Positions 43,059-51,431 of a DNA stretch of 64,000 bases are shown here, one piece after another. The notes under the pieces were generated by a model that saw nothing but the letters and a program-made list of their open reading frames with translations, did not search any database and had not been told where the DNA came from. The stretch is from the NCBI GenBank assembly GCA_963728855.1, contig CAVSLN010000015.1:119637-183636 (forward strand). The letters run 5' to 3'. How positions within the stretch are numbered: position 1 is the first letter of the stretch; each line of letters opens with the position of its first letter. The stretch is from AC-43 sp963728855 (GTDB taxonomy: Bacteria > Actinomycetota > Actinomycetes > Mycobacteriales > Micromonosporaceae). The translations under genes and the position numbers were made by a program.

Positions 43059-43913
43059 ATGAGCGGTCCAGGTCGCAACCCTTACTCACACGTGAAGAGC
43101 CAGCTGCGCCGGGAGGTTGGCTACTGTTGCCCGGTCAACGACTGTGGCAGTCCATATTTGACGTGGCACCACTTCGACCCGCCCTGGAGGGTTGAACATC
43201 ATCACCGGCCGGATGGAATGATCGCGTTGTGTCGTGGTGTCGTGAACATGCGGACAAAGCCGATCACGGTGCGTTTACTGATGACCAACTGCGCGAGCTC
43301 AAACGCCAAGGAAGAGCGAACGCTCGCCATGTGCGGGGACGTTTCGACTGGATGAGGCAAGACCTCCTGACTGTTGCGGGCGGCAACTTCTCCTATCGGC
43401 AAGCCGGCAAGCTATAGCCGTCCAGATCGCAGACGTCCGGTGCATCTGGTTCGACAGGGATGAGGACAATTACCTATTGCTCAACTTCAGGATGCCGCCC
43501 TTACGGGCCGTCCACGAGCACAGATTGATCAAAACTCGTGGACAGTGGCCCCTTCTGTGAATGAGGTAATCTGTCCGCCCAGTGGGCGACTCGTCGAGGT
43601 CAAGTACGACAATGGCGATTTCTTCAAAGCCGAGTTCTTCAATATTGATTCGACGGAGGCACTCTGTAAACGCTATCCCGAACCGGGAACTCAAGTCTGG
43701 TCACATTTACTCTCATTTCCCATTACCGTCGTAGAACTGTGGGAAACGGCGGCCGGAACAGACATCCAGTTCGGCCCCCACTACTCGATGATGCCCGGCA
43801 ATGTGATGATGCGCGGTTGCTTTTCGACGGACAACGGTGGGGCTGGACTATCAATTGGTGCGACTGCCGAGGAGCTTGCGACGCTTTTTCCGTCGGCAGG
43901 ACAAATCAGGTAG
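43059..43913 (+). pseudogene. HNH-endonuclease-like protein, frame broken
   Basis: From ATG at 43059 with GGAAGGG upstream: an HNH-type zinc/His core CCPVNDCGSPYLTWHHFDPP and HHRPDGMIALC (residues 20-58) resembles HNH nucleases. The continuation is in other frames: CREHADKADHGAFTDDQLRE from about 43229, AIAVQIADVRCIWFDRDEDN from about 43418, and an intact C-terminal piece (CPPSGRLVEVKYDNGDFFKA ... MRGCFSTDNGGAGLSIG) from about 43545 to the stop at 43913. About three indels are needed for a 280-residue protein. Low GC compared with neighbours suggests acquisition. It could restrict foreign DNA if intact. Confidence 0.6.
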
Positions 43914-44157
43914 TTGTTGACCGTGTAACGGCACCTCGCGTAACCACTCACGGACTGCGGCCCGCGTACGATTTTGCCGTCCCGGAGCCCGAGCGTCCCC
44001 GGCTGGAGGCAACCGTCCTTGATGCGCGACCTGGCCTCCGCGTTCGCAAGCGCCCCGGTGCGGCCTGATCTTGCGGCAGTCGATGCTTCTCGGTACACCC
44101 AGCCGAGCGCGCGCCCGGCCCGTGCCGGCCGGCTTGAGACGCGCGTACAGAAGGTTC

Positions 44158-44889
44158 TCACCGAGAGGGATCGGCTGCCGTGCACTCATCGATCGCGCGG
44201 ACTAGGTCAACAACTTTGGCGAGGTCATCGAGCACATACTCGGCGCCGGCTTCGCGGAGTCGATCTGCGGTGTCGTTTCCCGATGCGATGGCGATGACTG
44301 CGGCTCCGCCGTTGCGGGCAGCGGTGATGTCGTGGGTAGTGTCGCCGATGATTACCGTGTTGGCTCGGGTGAACGGGCCGGCGTACTTTGCTTCTGTTCG
44401 TCGTTGGGCGATGGCGACCAGGGCGGTGCGGTCTTCGGCGTCGTCGGCGTAGGCGCCGATGTCGAGGTCGAGTAGCCGGTCGAGGTCAAATGCGGCGAGT
44501 TTCGTTGCGGCTACGGCCTTGTAGTTGCCGGTCAGAACCGTCTGTATGACCCCGGGGATCTCGTGCAGCGCAGTGATTGCCTCGGCGGCGCCGGGTAGGG
44601 CGCGGCCTTGGGTGCGAAGTTGCTCGACGTGGCGGCGGTACTGCGCGGGGAGCGCCTGGGCGTACTGCCGCTGGTAGGTGTCGTTGGGCTCGATGCCGTG
44701 TGCGCGAAGGGTTTCGGCGAGGATGACGGGTTCGGTCTTGCCGGTCGCCTCGGCCATGTGCTCGGGGCGGATGCCGGTGATCTCCTCGAATGCGGCGCGG
44801 GCGAACTGGCCTCCGGCTCCCCGGGTCTCGATCAGCGTGTGGTCGATGTCCCAGAGGATCAGCCGGGGGTGGGTCGCGCTGTTCGGCAT
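44158..44889 (-). CDS. HAD-superfamily phosphatase
   Basis: 243 residues from ATG at 44889. Motif I LILWDIDHTLIET (nucleophile D and acid/base D), motif II VLTGNYKAVAATKLAAF (Thr), motif III Lys within FDLDRLLDLDIGAY...RRTEAKY and motif IV VIIGDTTHDITAARNGGAAV. It has the alpha-helical cap of phosphoglycolate-phosphatase-like enzymes. Substrate unknown. It is divergent from the XRE-TPR regulator at 44965 across a 75-base promoter gap, a pairing common in actinomycetes. Confidence 0.9.
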   Translation of the reverse strand: MPNSATHPRLILWDIDHTLIETRGAGGQFARAAFEEITGIRPEHMAEATGKTEPVILAETLRAHGIEPNDTYQRQYAQALPAQYRRHVEQLRTQGRALPGAAEAITALHEIPGVIQTVLTGNYKAVAATKLAAFDLDRLLDLDIGAYADDAEDRTALVAIAQRRTEAKYAGPFTRANTVIIGDTTHDITAARNGGAAVIAIASGNDTADRLREAGAEYVLDDLAKVVDLVRAIDECTAADPSR

Positions 44890-44964
44890 CCGTGGAGTGT
44901 CCCATCCGGCCAGTACCCTTCGATGTGGGAGTCTCACGCTGCGGCGGGCTGAGGAACGGTGGCA

Positions 44965-46176
44965 ATGGACATCGACGAGTGGGCGATCGGTGAGCGGATC
45001 GCCAACCATCGCGCCCGCCGTGACTTGACTCAGGAGGAGCTGGCCGGGCTGGTCGGGATCAGCCTGTCGATGATGAAGAAGGTCGAGTCCGGCGACCGGC
45101 TGGTAACGAAGTTCTCGCAGCTGGTGTCGTTCGCGCAGGCGTTGCGGGTCAAGGATCTGCGGGAGCTGACCGGAGTGCCGCTGCCGCTGATGCCGGACGG
45201 CCGTCGCGGGCATCCTTCGGCGGATGTCGTACGCACAGCGATGATGGACCGTGGTCGGGCGGCGGGGGAGGCGCCGGACCTTGACCGGCTGGCGCAGGGC
45301 ATCGAGTCGGCGTGGCAGGCGTGGCAGGAACCCTCCGCGTTCCGGTATGCGGTCGTGGGGCAGCAGCTGCCGGCGCTGATCCGGCAGTGCGAAGCAGCGG
45401 TGCGTCTGCACGGGGACGCCGGGCGGCGGCGGGCGCTGCGCGAGGCGAGCAAGCTCTACCAGCTGGTACGCACGTGGACCAAGCGCGTCGGTGAGCACGA
45501 GCTGTCGTTCCTGGCGGCTGATCGGGCGGTGTCGTACGCGCTGGATGCTGGTGATCCGGACCTGAACGCGGCGGCGGCCTGGAACCTGGCGATGATCCTG
45601 TCTACCCAGGGCAAGACGGAATCGTCGCGGGCGGTGCTGTACCGCGCCATTGACGAGCTGCGCCCGTACCTCGACGAGGATCCCGGCCCCGCGCGCCTGG
45701 CCGTCTTCGGTGGTCTCCACCTGCTCGGAGCCACGGAGGCGGCCCGGGAGGACATGGGCGACGAGGCGCACCGGTTGCTGGCCGTCGCGGAGCGGCTGGC
45801 CACCCGGGTCGGGGAGACCAACCACTTCCGGTTGGTGTTCGGGCCGACCAACGTGGCGCTGCACCGCATGACGACGGCGTTGGAGCTGGGCCAGACGAGT
45901 CGGGCACTGGCGACAGCGGAACGGGTGGCGATCGACCGGTCCCCGGCGGTGGAGCGGCGGCTGACATACCACCTGGACGCGGCGCGCAGCTACGCCAAGA
46001 AGCGCAACGACGTCGCAGCGGTGTACATGATCGAGCGGATCCATCGGGAGTCCCCGGAGGAGCTGCGGTTCAACGTGCTGGTCCGGGAGACGTTGCGCCA
46101 GTTGATGGGCCGGGCCAAGCCCGCCGTGCTGCCCGACCTTCGGCCGTTGCTGACGGCGGCGAACCTGCCAGATTGA
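44965..46176 (+). CDS. XRE-family regulator with TPR-like domain
   Basis: 403 residues; ATG at 44965 is preferred because GAGGA ends 9 bases upstream (a GTG two codons earlier is too close). HTH_3 domain residues 7-65: RIANHRARRDLTQEELAGLV, then GISLSMMKKVESGDRLVTKF. The rest is TPR-like (WNLAMILSTQGKTESSRAVL; LVFGPTNVALHRMTTALELG; RSYAKKRNDVAAVYMIERIH). Same architecture as the gene at 30221. It faces the HAD phosphatase gene and may control both. No operator palindrome was obvious in the short intergenic space. Confidence 0.88.
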   Translation: MDIDEWAIGERIANHRARRDLTQEELAGLVGISLSMMKKVESGDRLVTKFSQLVSFAQALRVKDLRELTGVPLPLMPDGRRGHPSADVVRTAMMDRGRAAGEAPDLDRLAQGIESAWQAWQEPSAFRYAVVGQQLPALIRQCEAAVRLHGDAGRRRALREASKLYQLVRTWTKRVGEHELSFLAADRAVSYALDAGDPDLNAAAAWNLAMILSTQGKTESSRAVLYRAIDELRPYLDEDPGPARLAVFGGLHLLGATEAAREDMGDEAHRLLAVAERLATRVGETNHFRLVFGPTNVALHRMTTALELGQTSRALATAERVAIDRSPAVERRLTYHLDAARSYAKKRNDVAAVYMIERIHRESPEELRFNVLVRETLRQLMGRAKPAVLPDLRPLLTAANLPD

Positions 46177-46567
46177 GCGGCCCATCTGCTTTCAGAGGAC
46201 ACTGCCGGTGTCCTTCACCTGTCGTGACATCTGAGGTCGCTTGTGTGACCCACCCTGGTCGGCATGACCGACGTCGCCGTATCGAATGCCTGCCTGTCGT
46301 GCTGCGGTAACCGCTCCAAGTACGTCGACCGGCGCGAGGATCTGGGACGCGCAGCGGTGGCAGGCGCTCATGTCCGCCTACGCGGGAGCGGTGTGAGTGC
46401 CAGGGCAGCGGGTTGGCGGCGGCCGGTTCCTGAAGCGGCACCGGGGCAGGTGCTGGCCGCCGTGGGCGGACAAACGTGTCTTCCACGCGTGCGGCAAAGC
46501 CCGCCGCCTCGGTGCCATCCAGGGGCGAGGCAGGCACGGTTTTCCATCAACTCCCAAGGAGGAAGCA

Positions 46568-46900
46568 GTGAACGAGGCCACCCAGATCACCCACCCGGTG
46601 TGGTGCGACCCGGCCGAGTGCACGTTCGGCGAGCGCGGCTTGCACCAGTCCGCGCCGTTGGTGCTGGGGTTGAAGCCGAACGACGTCAAGACGATGGTGC
46701 GGATCACCCAGTACGCCGGAGTGGACGGGTATCCGGCGAGCAAAGCGCCGGGCATCGAGCTGACGATCAAGATACCGGTGTTCGACCCGGAGGACATCGA
46801 GGCAGGGTTGGACGAGGACTACGTCATCGCGTTCCTGCCTGAGCGGGTACTGGCGTTGGGTCATCAGTTGGTCGCGGCCGGGCAGGCCGCACTGCGATGA
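46568..46900 (+). CDS. Hypothetical element-type protein
   Basis: 110 residues from GTG at 46568 with AAGGAGG 6 bases upstream. Opens VNEATQITHPVWCDPAECTF (a CxxxxC pair), continues with beta-rich sequence (KTMVRITQYAGVDGYPASKA; GIELTIKIPVFDPEDIEAGL). No known catalytic motif. Proteins with this Cys-pair opening are frequent in actinomycete accessory DNA near XRE regulators. The 390 bases before it contain only fragments of coding-like sequence in several frames. Confidence 0.6.
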   Translation: MNEATQITHPVWCDPAECTFGERGLHQSAPLVLGLKPNDVKTMVRITQYAGVDGYPASKAPGIELTIKIPVFDPEDIEAGLDEDYVIAFLPERVLALGHQLVAAGQAALR

Positions 46901-46931
46901 CCAACTCGGGGCAGCGGCCGGCAGGTACGCG

Positions 46932-47237
46932 GTGAGCCTGTACCTGTCGGCCGTCGCTGTTGGGGAACTACGCCGGGCGCAGGCGATGCTGTGCGAGCAC
47001 CCGGCCGGGCTGGATGCGCCTTGCCTGGCTTGTGGGACCGGCGATCCCTGCCCGGATCGCCGGGCGGCGTTGGCGCTCTTCGCGCGCTACGGGCAGTTGC
47101 CGCATCGGTACCCTGGAGCAAGCCGGCCCGAGAGGTTCGCGCCCCCGCCCCGTTGGATGGCGCGCCCGGCTCGCCGCCGGACTCCTGCGGATGGCTTGGT
47201 GGCACCCGTCTTGCCGGCTCATGCTCATGAGCTCTAG
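46932..47237 (+). CDS. Hypothetical Cys-containing protein
   Basis: 101 residues from GTG at 46932, 32 bases after the previous stop on the same strand. CLACGTGDPCPDRRAALALF in the middle offers a CxxC...C cluster for a small zinc site; the C-terminal 40 residues are Pro/Arg-rich and may be a frame artefact. Likely an operon partner of the upstream gene. Moderate confidence that the first 60 residues are real. Confidence 0.4.
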   Translation: MSLYLSAVAVGELRRAQAMLCEHPAGLDAPCLACGTGDPCPDRRAALALFARYGQLPHRYPGASRPERFAPPPRWMARPARRRTPADGLVAPVLPAHAHEL

Positions 47238-47310
47238 CGACGTGATGCTCGTCCGTCGTATCCGCGTAGGTCTTGTGTGCGCTGCTGACCCGCTGCCTGA
47301 TCTCCAAGGT

Positions 47311-47344
47311 TAACAACGCTGGCTCGGTAACAACGCTGGCTCGC
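47311..47344. repeat. Two direct copies of a 17-bp repeat
   Basis: TAACAACGCTGGCTCGG and TAACAACGCTGGCTCGC in tandem, within a 314-base gap (47238-47551) without a gene. Possible iteron-like or regulator-binding site upstream of the methyltransferase gene. Confidence 0.6.
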
Positions 47345-47551
47345 AAGCCCTCCGTGGCGCGGCCTTCTGTGGCATGGGTCCTTTGGTCTAGGGTTGAATG
47401 CGCCTGCACGAGCGCCGCTGGTTCCCCCGGGGTGCCGGCAAGGGCGAATCGTTCCGCGGCCAACCTCCGTTCCATGACCTGCTCATCATTTGCTTCGTCA
47501 CATCCTCCGGCTACCGCACCCCAAGCTTTCTTCCGGAAAGGCTGGTACCCG

Positions 47552-48346
47552 ATGGCTGAGCACGCTAGCTCCAAAATCGACATCACCGTCCCGCACTCGG
47601 CGCGAATCTGGAACTACTGGATGGGCGGCCAGGACAACTACGCCGTTGACCGTGCCGCCGGTGATGCCTTTGCCGAGGTCTCCCCGGACGTCGTCGTCCT
47701 GGCCAGGCAGTCCCGGCAGTTCCTTATCCGGGCCGTCCGCTTCCTGGCCGCCGAGGCGGGCATCCGCCAGTTCCTCGACATCGGCACCGGACTGCCGACC
47801 ATGCAGAACACCCACGAGGTCGCCCAGCGGGCCGCGCCGGATTCCCGCATCGTGTACGTGGACAACGACCCGATGGTGCTGGCGCACGCCCGCGCGCTGC
47901 TCACCAATACCACCGACGAGGGCGTCACCCACTACGTCGACGCCGATTTTCACGACCCGGACCAGATCGTGGCCGACGCCAGGAACGTCTTGAACTTCAC
48001 CCGGCCGATCGCGGTGATGTTCATGGGGGTGCTCGGCCATGTCGTGGACTTCGACGAGGTACGGTCCATCGTGGCCCGGGTGATGGCTGCTGTCCCATCC
48101 GGCAGCTACCTGGTGTTGTGGGACGGCACCGACACCAGCGAGGCCCAGACCGCGGCTGCCGAGGAGTACAAGGAAACCGGCGCGGTTCCCTACATCGTGC
48201 GCAGCCCGGAGCAGATCGGCCGCTGCTTCGAGGGCCTGGAGATGCTGGAACCGGGCCTGGTGTCGATCTCGTTGTGGCGGCCCGATGGCGACGTCGACGC
48301 CGTGAAGGCGGTGGACGGGTACGGCGCCGTGGCGCGGAAGCCGTAG
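47552..48346 (+). CDS. SAM-dependent methyltransferase, PF04672 (Methyltransf_19) type
   Basis: 264 residues from ATG at 47552 with GGAAAGG upstream. Family signatures: VPHSARIWNYWMGGQDNYAVDRAAG at the N-terminus in two blocks, FLIRAVRFLAAEAGIRQFLDIGTGLPT (SAM loop GTGLP), RIVYVDNDPMVLAHARALL and an FMGVLGHVVDFDEV block. The family is expanded in actinomycetes; substrates are unknown. The last 157 bases overlap, in antiparallel, the end of another member of the same family (48190-49209). Confidence 0.92.
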   Translation: MAEHASSKIDITVPHSARIWNYWMGGQDNYAVDRAAGDAFAEVSPDVVVLARQSRQFLIRAVRFLAAEAGIRQFLDIGTGLPTMQNTHEVAQRAAPDSRIVYVDNDPMVLAHARALLTNTTDEGVTHYVDADFHDPDQIVADARNVLNFTRPIAVMFMGVLGHVVDFDEVRSIVARVMAAVPSGSYLVLWDGTDTSEAQTAAAEEYKETGAVPYIVRSPEQIGRCFEGLEMLEPGLVSISLWRPDGDVDAVKAVDGYGAVARKP

Positions 48347-49209
48347 AGTCTTTGGCGTAAGAATGGTCTCAAGAACGCCGACGGTGATGTCGGTAATCGC
48401 GCCAACCGGCCCAGCCCGCCGAAGAACGCGCGCTGTAGTACCTCGGGGTCCTCGGTGACCCGACCGGCATCGGGCCGCCAGAGGGGAATCGGTACGAGGC
48501 CGGGGTCGACCAGCTCGTACCGGGCGAAGAACCGCAGCAGCTCCTCCCGCGACCGGGGCAGTACCGAAGAGGAGTGGCGGTCGTACAGGTCCAGTACGGC
48601 CAGGCCGCCCACGGATGGCGGCACCTCGGTGCGGGACGTGTGCGAGATGGCGAGGTAGCCGCCCTCGGGTAGGGCGTCGGCGTAGCCGGTAACGACCCCG
48701 GCCGGGTCGTCGGTGTCGGGGATGAAGTGCAGGACGGCGAGCATCAGTACGGCCACCGGGCGGTCGAGGTCGAGCACTGCCCGTACCTCCGGGTGGGTCA
48801 GGACGGCGGCCGGGTCGCGCAGGTCGGCCTGGACCGCGACGGCCCGGTCGCTACCGGCGAGGAGCGCGTTGCTGTGCGAGACCGCGACCGCGTCGACGTC
48901 GACGTACGCGACCCGGGCGGCCGGGTTCGCCAGGTGGGCGATCTCGTGCACGTTGCCGACGGTCGGGATGCCGGAGCCGAGGTCGAGGAACTGGTCCACG
49001 CCGGCGGCGCACAGGTACCGCACCACGCGGCGCAGGAACGCGCGGTTGGCCCAGGCGATCTTGCGCAGGTTCGGCAGCGCCGCCAGAGCCTGGCGTGCCA
49101 TCTCCCGGTCGACCGCGTAGTTGTGGCAGCCGCCGAGGTAGTAGTCGTACACGCGCGCGGCACTCGGTCGTGTCAAGTCGATGTCAGCTGCCCAACCCGG
49201 CCGGTCCAC
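48190..49209 (-). CDS. SAM-dependent methyltransferase, PF04672 type, with antisense-derived C-terminal extension
   Basis: 339 residues from ATG at 49209. Same family as the convergent neighbour: DLTRPSAARVYDYYLGG, FLRRVVRYLCAAGVDQFLDL, GSGIPTVGNVHEIAHLANPA, VLMLAVLHFIPDTDDPAG. The normal family end is near ...VLQRAFFGGLGRLA (about residue 275, position 48385); the last 55-65 residues are encoded by the opposite strand of the neighbouring gene's coding sequence. The native stop was therefore probably lost when accessory DNA joined here, or the true end is hidden by an indel near 48370. Confidence 0.88.
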   Translation of the reverse strand: MDRPGWAADIDLTRPSAARVYDYYLGGCHNYAVDREMARQALAALPNLRKIAWANRAFLRRVVRYLCAAGVDQFLDLGSGIPTVGNVHEIAHLANPAARVAYVDVDAVAVSHSNALLAGSDRAVAVQADLRDPAAVLTHPEVRAVLDLDRPVAVLMLAVLHFIPDTDDPAGVVTGYADALPEGGYLAISHTSRTEVPPSVGGLAVLDLYDRHSSSVLPRSREELLRFFARYELVDPGLVPIPLWRPDAGRVTEDPEVLQRAFFGGLGRLARLPTSPSAFLRPFLRQRLYGFRATAPYPSTAFTASTSPSGRHNEIDTRPGSSISRPSKQRPICSGLRTM

Positions 49210-49218
49210 CGGGACAGC

Positions 49219-50646
49219 CTAATCGGCGTCGATGCGTAGCCGGTCGCGGGTGTGCCAGGCGACGACGAAGACGAGTACCCACAGCCCGCCGAGCAGTGTG
49301 GAGGCGATGGCTTCGCTGGGCCAGCTCCAGCCGACGTACACCCGCGCGGCGGCGACGACCACGGCGACGCCGAACGCGGCGGTCCACGCCGCCACCGCCC
49401 AGTGCCAGCCGAACCGGCGGGACAGCAGCCACGCGAGCATGCCGACGCTCGCGGTGACCACCACGGTCTGGTTGCCGAACAGGCCGGCGGGCCTGGCCAC
49501 CGACAAGCCCAGGCCCACTGGTACGGCCCAGCTGCCGGCCCACGGCGCGTGGCGGTCCCAGTCCGTCGCGTGGCGCTCCCAGTCCGACGCGAGGGCGATG
49601 AGCGCGAGCGCCACGATCGCGCCGCCGGTGCCGATCAGGCCGACCAGGTCCGCGCGCAGGTCGCGGAACCGGCCCCAGCTCAGCGCGACGGCGGCCAGGC
49701 CCACGACCACGATGAGGTACGAGCCGCGGAGCACCGAGAGGATATCGAGCGCTGCGGATGTCGTGCCGGGCTCCCGGTGCGCCTCCACCCACCGCACGAT
49801 GAGCGGGTCGACGAGCGGCAGCCCGCTGTGCTGTACCAACCGGTCCACCGCCCAGGTCAGCCCGTACCCGATGGCGAGCAGCGCGAGCACGCCGCCGAGC
49901 ACGTTCACCGCGACCGCGCCGCCGACCCCGACCCGCTCGCTGAGCCAGCGGAAGCCGGCCCGGTACGCCCTGCCGACGAGGCGCAGCGGAGGCCAGCCGG
50001 CGAGCCGGTTGCCCAGTGCCGCAACGGGATCGGGATGCCAGCCGAGGTACCGGCCGATCAGGACCAGCGCGACGATCAGCAGGACCAGAGCCAGCACGGC
50101 GCTCGTGGCGCGACCGAAGATGTCGGCGGCGGTGGCGTACGAGCGGCCGGCGGCGTACCCGACGAGGACCGTACCGCCGGTGATCCCGAGCACGCCGAGG
50201 ACGTCCCACGGCAGGAAGGTGCGGTAGCCGATGGCGGACATGCCGACCAGGCGCGGGGTCAGGGTACGGGCGAACGCGATGAACCTCGCCAGGAAGACGG
50301 CTCGGCCCCCGTACCGCTGGAAGAGTCTTTCGGTCCTGGCCCACCGCCGCTCGCCGACCCGCCGCCCCAGCCGCGTGCTACGCAGCCGCGGGCCGACCCG
50401 CCGTCCTTCCCAGTATCCGATGCTGTCCCCGACCAGCGCCGCCGCGAGCATCAGCGGAAGCGCCACGCCCAGCCGCAGAACCCCTTGGTAGCACAGGAAC
50501 CCGACGATGAGCAGGGTCGCCTCGCCGGGCACCAGCAGGCCGAGGACCGTCGCGGTCTCCGCGCACACCACGACCGCGGTGACCAGGTAGACCAGCGCGG
50601 GCGGCCAGTGGGTGAGGACGTTCAGCACGTGGTCCACGGTGCTCAT
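49219..50646 (-). CDS. DedA-PAP2 fusion membrane protein with degenerate phosphatase site
   Basis: 475 residues from ATG at 50646. Residues 1-215 are a DedA/SNARE-associated domain (GLLVPGEATLLIVGFLCYQG; GDSIGYWEGRRVGPRL; RFIAFARTLTPRLVGMSAIG), a flippase-like undecaprenyl-phosphate or phospholipid transporter. Residues about 250-460 are a PAP2-type six-helix domain. The three PAP2 phosphatase motifs are degenerate: RPAG is present, but the PSGH site reads FGNQTV, and SRxxxGxHxxxD reads ARVYVGWSWPSEAI. The phosphatase half is therefore probably inactive. It ends ten bases from the methyltransferase start on the same strand. Confidence 0.85.
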   Translation of the reverse strand: MSTVDHVLNVLTHWPPALVYLVTAVVVCAETATVLGLLVPGEATLLIVGFLCYQGVLRLGVALPLMLAAALVGDSIGYWEGRRVGPRLRSTRLGRRVGERRWARTERLFQRYGGRAVFLARFIAFARTLTPRLVGMSAIGYRTFLPWDVLGVLGITGGTVLVGYAAGRSYATAADIFGRATSAVLALVLLIVALVLIGRYLGWHPDPVAALGNRLAGWPPLRLVGRAYRAGFRWLSERVGVGGAVAVNVLGGVLALLAIGYGLTWAVDRLVQHSGLPLVDPLIVRWVEAHREPGTTSAALDILSVLRGSYLIVVVGLAAVALSWGRFRDLRADLVGLIGTGGAIVALALIALASDWERHATDWDRHAPWAGSWAVPVGLGLSVARPAGLFGNQTVVVTASVGMLAWLLSRRFGWHWAVAAWTAAFGVAVVVAAARVYVGWSWPSEAIASTLLGGLWVLVFVVAWHTRDRLRIDAD

Positions 50647-50727
50647 GGTTCCCTCGCCGCGCCGCTGCGCGCACTCACGGCGTCCCCCGGGTCATAACGC
50701 CGATGATGCCAGCGCGAACTGAGAGAT

Positions 50728-51315
50728 TCAGGCCGCCGGCTGGCGGCGGATCCGCCGGGCGAGGGTCAGGAACGCCGCGATGACGACCGCGGCCGCCAGC
50801 GCCACGACGCCCAGCCCCCCGTAGTTCGGCGCGGGGGGTGCGCCGGCCGCGGCCGCCGCCGCCGGGGAGGCCGCCGTCGCGGTCGGGCTTCCCGGCAGCG
50901 TCGGTACGGCGCCCGCGCTCGCGCCGGCCGGCGGCTGCACCCGGGGCGGAGCGCCGAACATGACCACGAAAACGGTACGGCCGACCAGCTCCACCCCGTT
51001 CGCGTCGCGCTGGCTGGCGACCACGGGCACGTCGCCCTCGCGGGCGCTCTCCGGCACCTGCACCTCGACTCCGAACCGCCCGTCCGAGGTGATCGGTACA
51101 TCGCCGGCGACCGGGGACGTGCCGACCTGGATGCGCACCGGTCCGCACGGCGCGGCGCAGAACCCGGTGCCGGTGACCCGGATGATGGTGCCGGGCGGGC
51201 CACCGGGTGGGCTGATCTGCACCACCGGCCCGATCGCGTACGCCACACCAGGACTGACCGCCACGGCGAGCGCGAGCGCGGTCGCCATCGCCAGGGCGAC
51301 TGCCCGCCGGTTCAT
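50728..51315 (-). CDS. Exported IPT/TIG-like surface protein with C-terminal membrane anchor
   Basis: 195 residues from ATG at 51315 with GAGGTGG upstream. Signal peptide residues 1-28 (MNRRAVALAMATALALAVA...AYA). Residues 30-115 form one Ig-like TIG fold (GPVVQISPPGGPPGTIIRVT; FCAAPCGPVRIQVGTS with a disulfide-type Cys pair). A Pro/Ala-rich stretch follows, then a transmembrane helix (LGVVALAAAVVIAAFLTLAR) and a basic tail RRIRRQ. It should sit on the outer face of the membrane with the fold projecting out. No enzyme motif. Confidence 0.8.
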   Translation of the reverse strand: MNRRAVALAMATALALAVAVSPGVAYAIGPVVQISPPGGPPGTIIRVTGTGFCAAPCGPVRIQVGTSPVAGDVPITSDGRFGVEVQVPESAREGDVPVVASQRDANGVELVGRTVFVVMFGAPPRVQPPAGASAGAVPTLPGSPTATAASPAAAAAAGAPPAPNYGGLGVVALAAAVVIAAFLTLARRIRRQPAA

Positions 51316-51431
51316 GGTGACCACCTCGCTCTTGTCGGCGCGCGCCAGCGTACCGTTCGCGAGCCACCTCCGGTTTGCGCTCGGGCGTTCGGGGTAAGCG
51401 GGCGCCCGAGGACTGTGCTGGGGGAGGGAAC

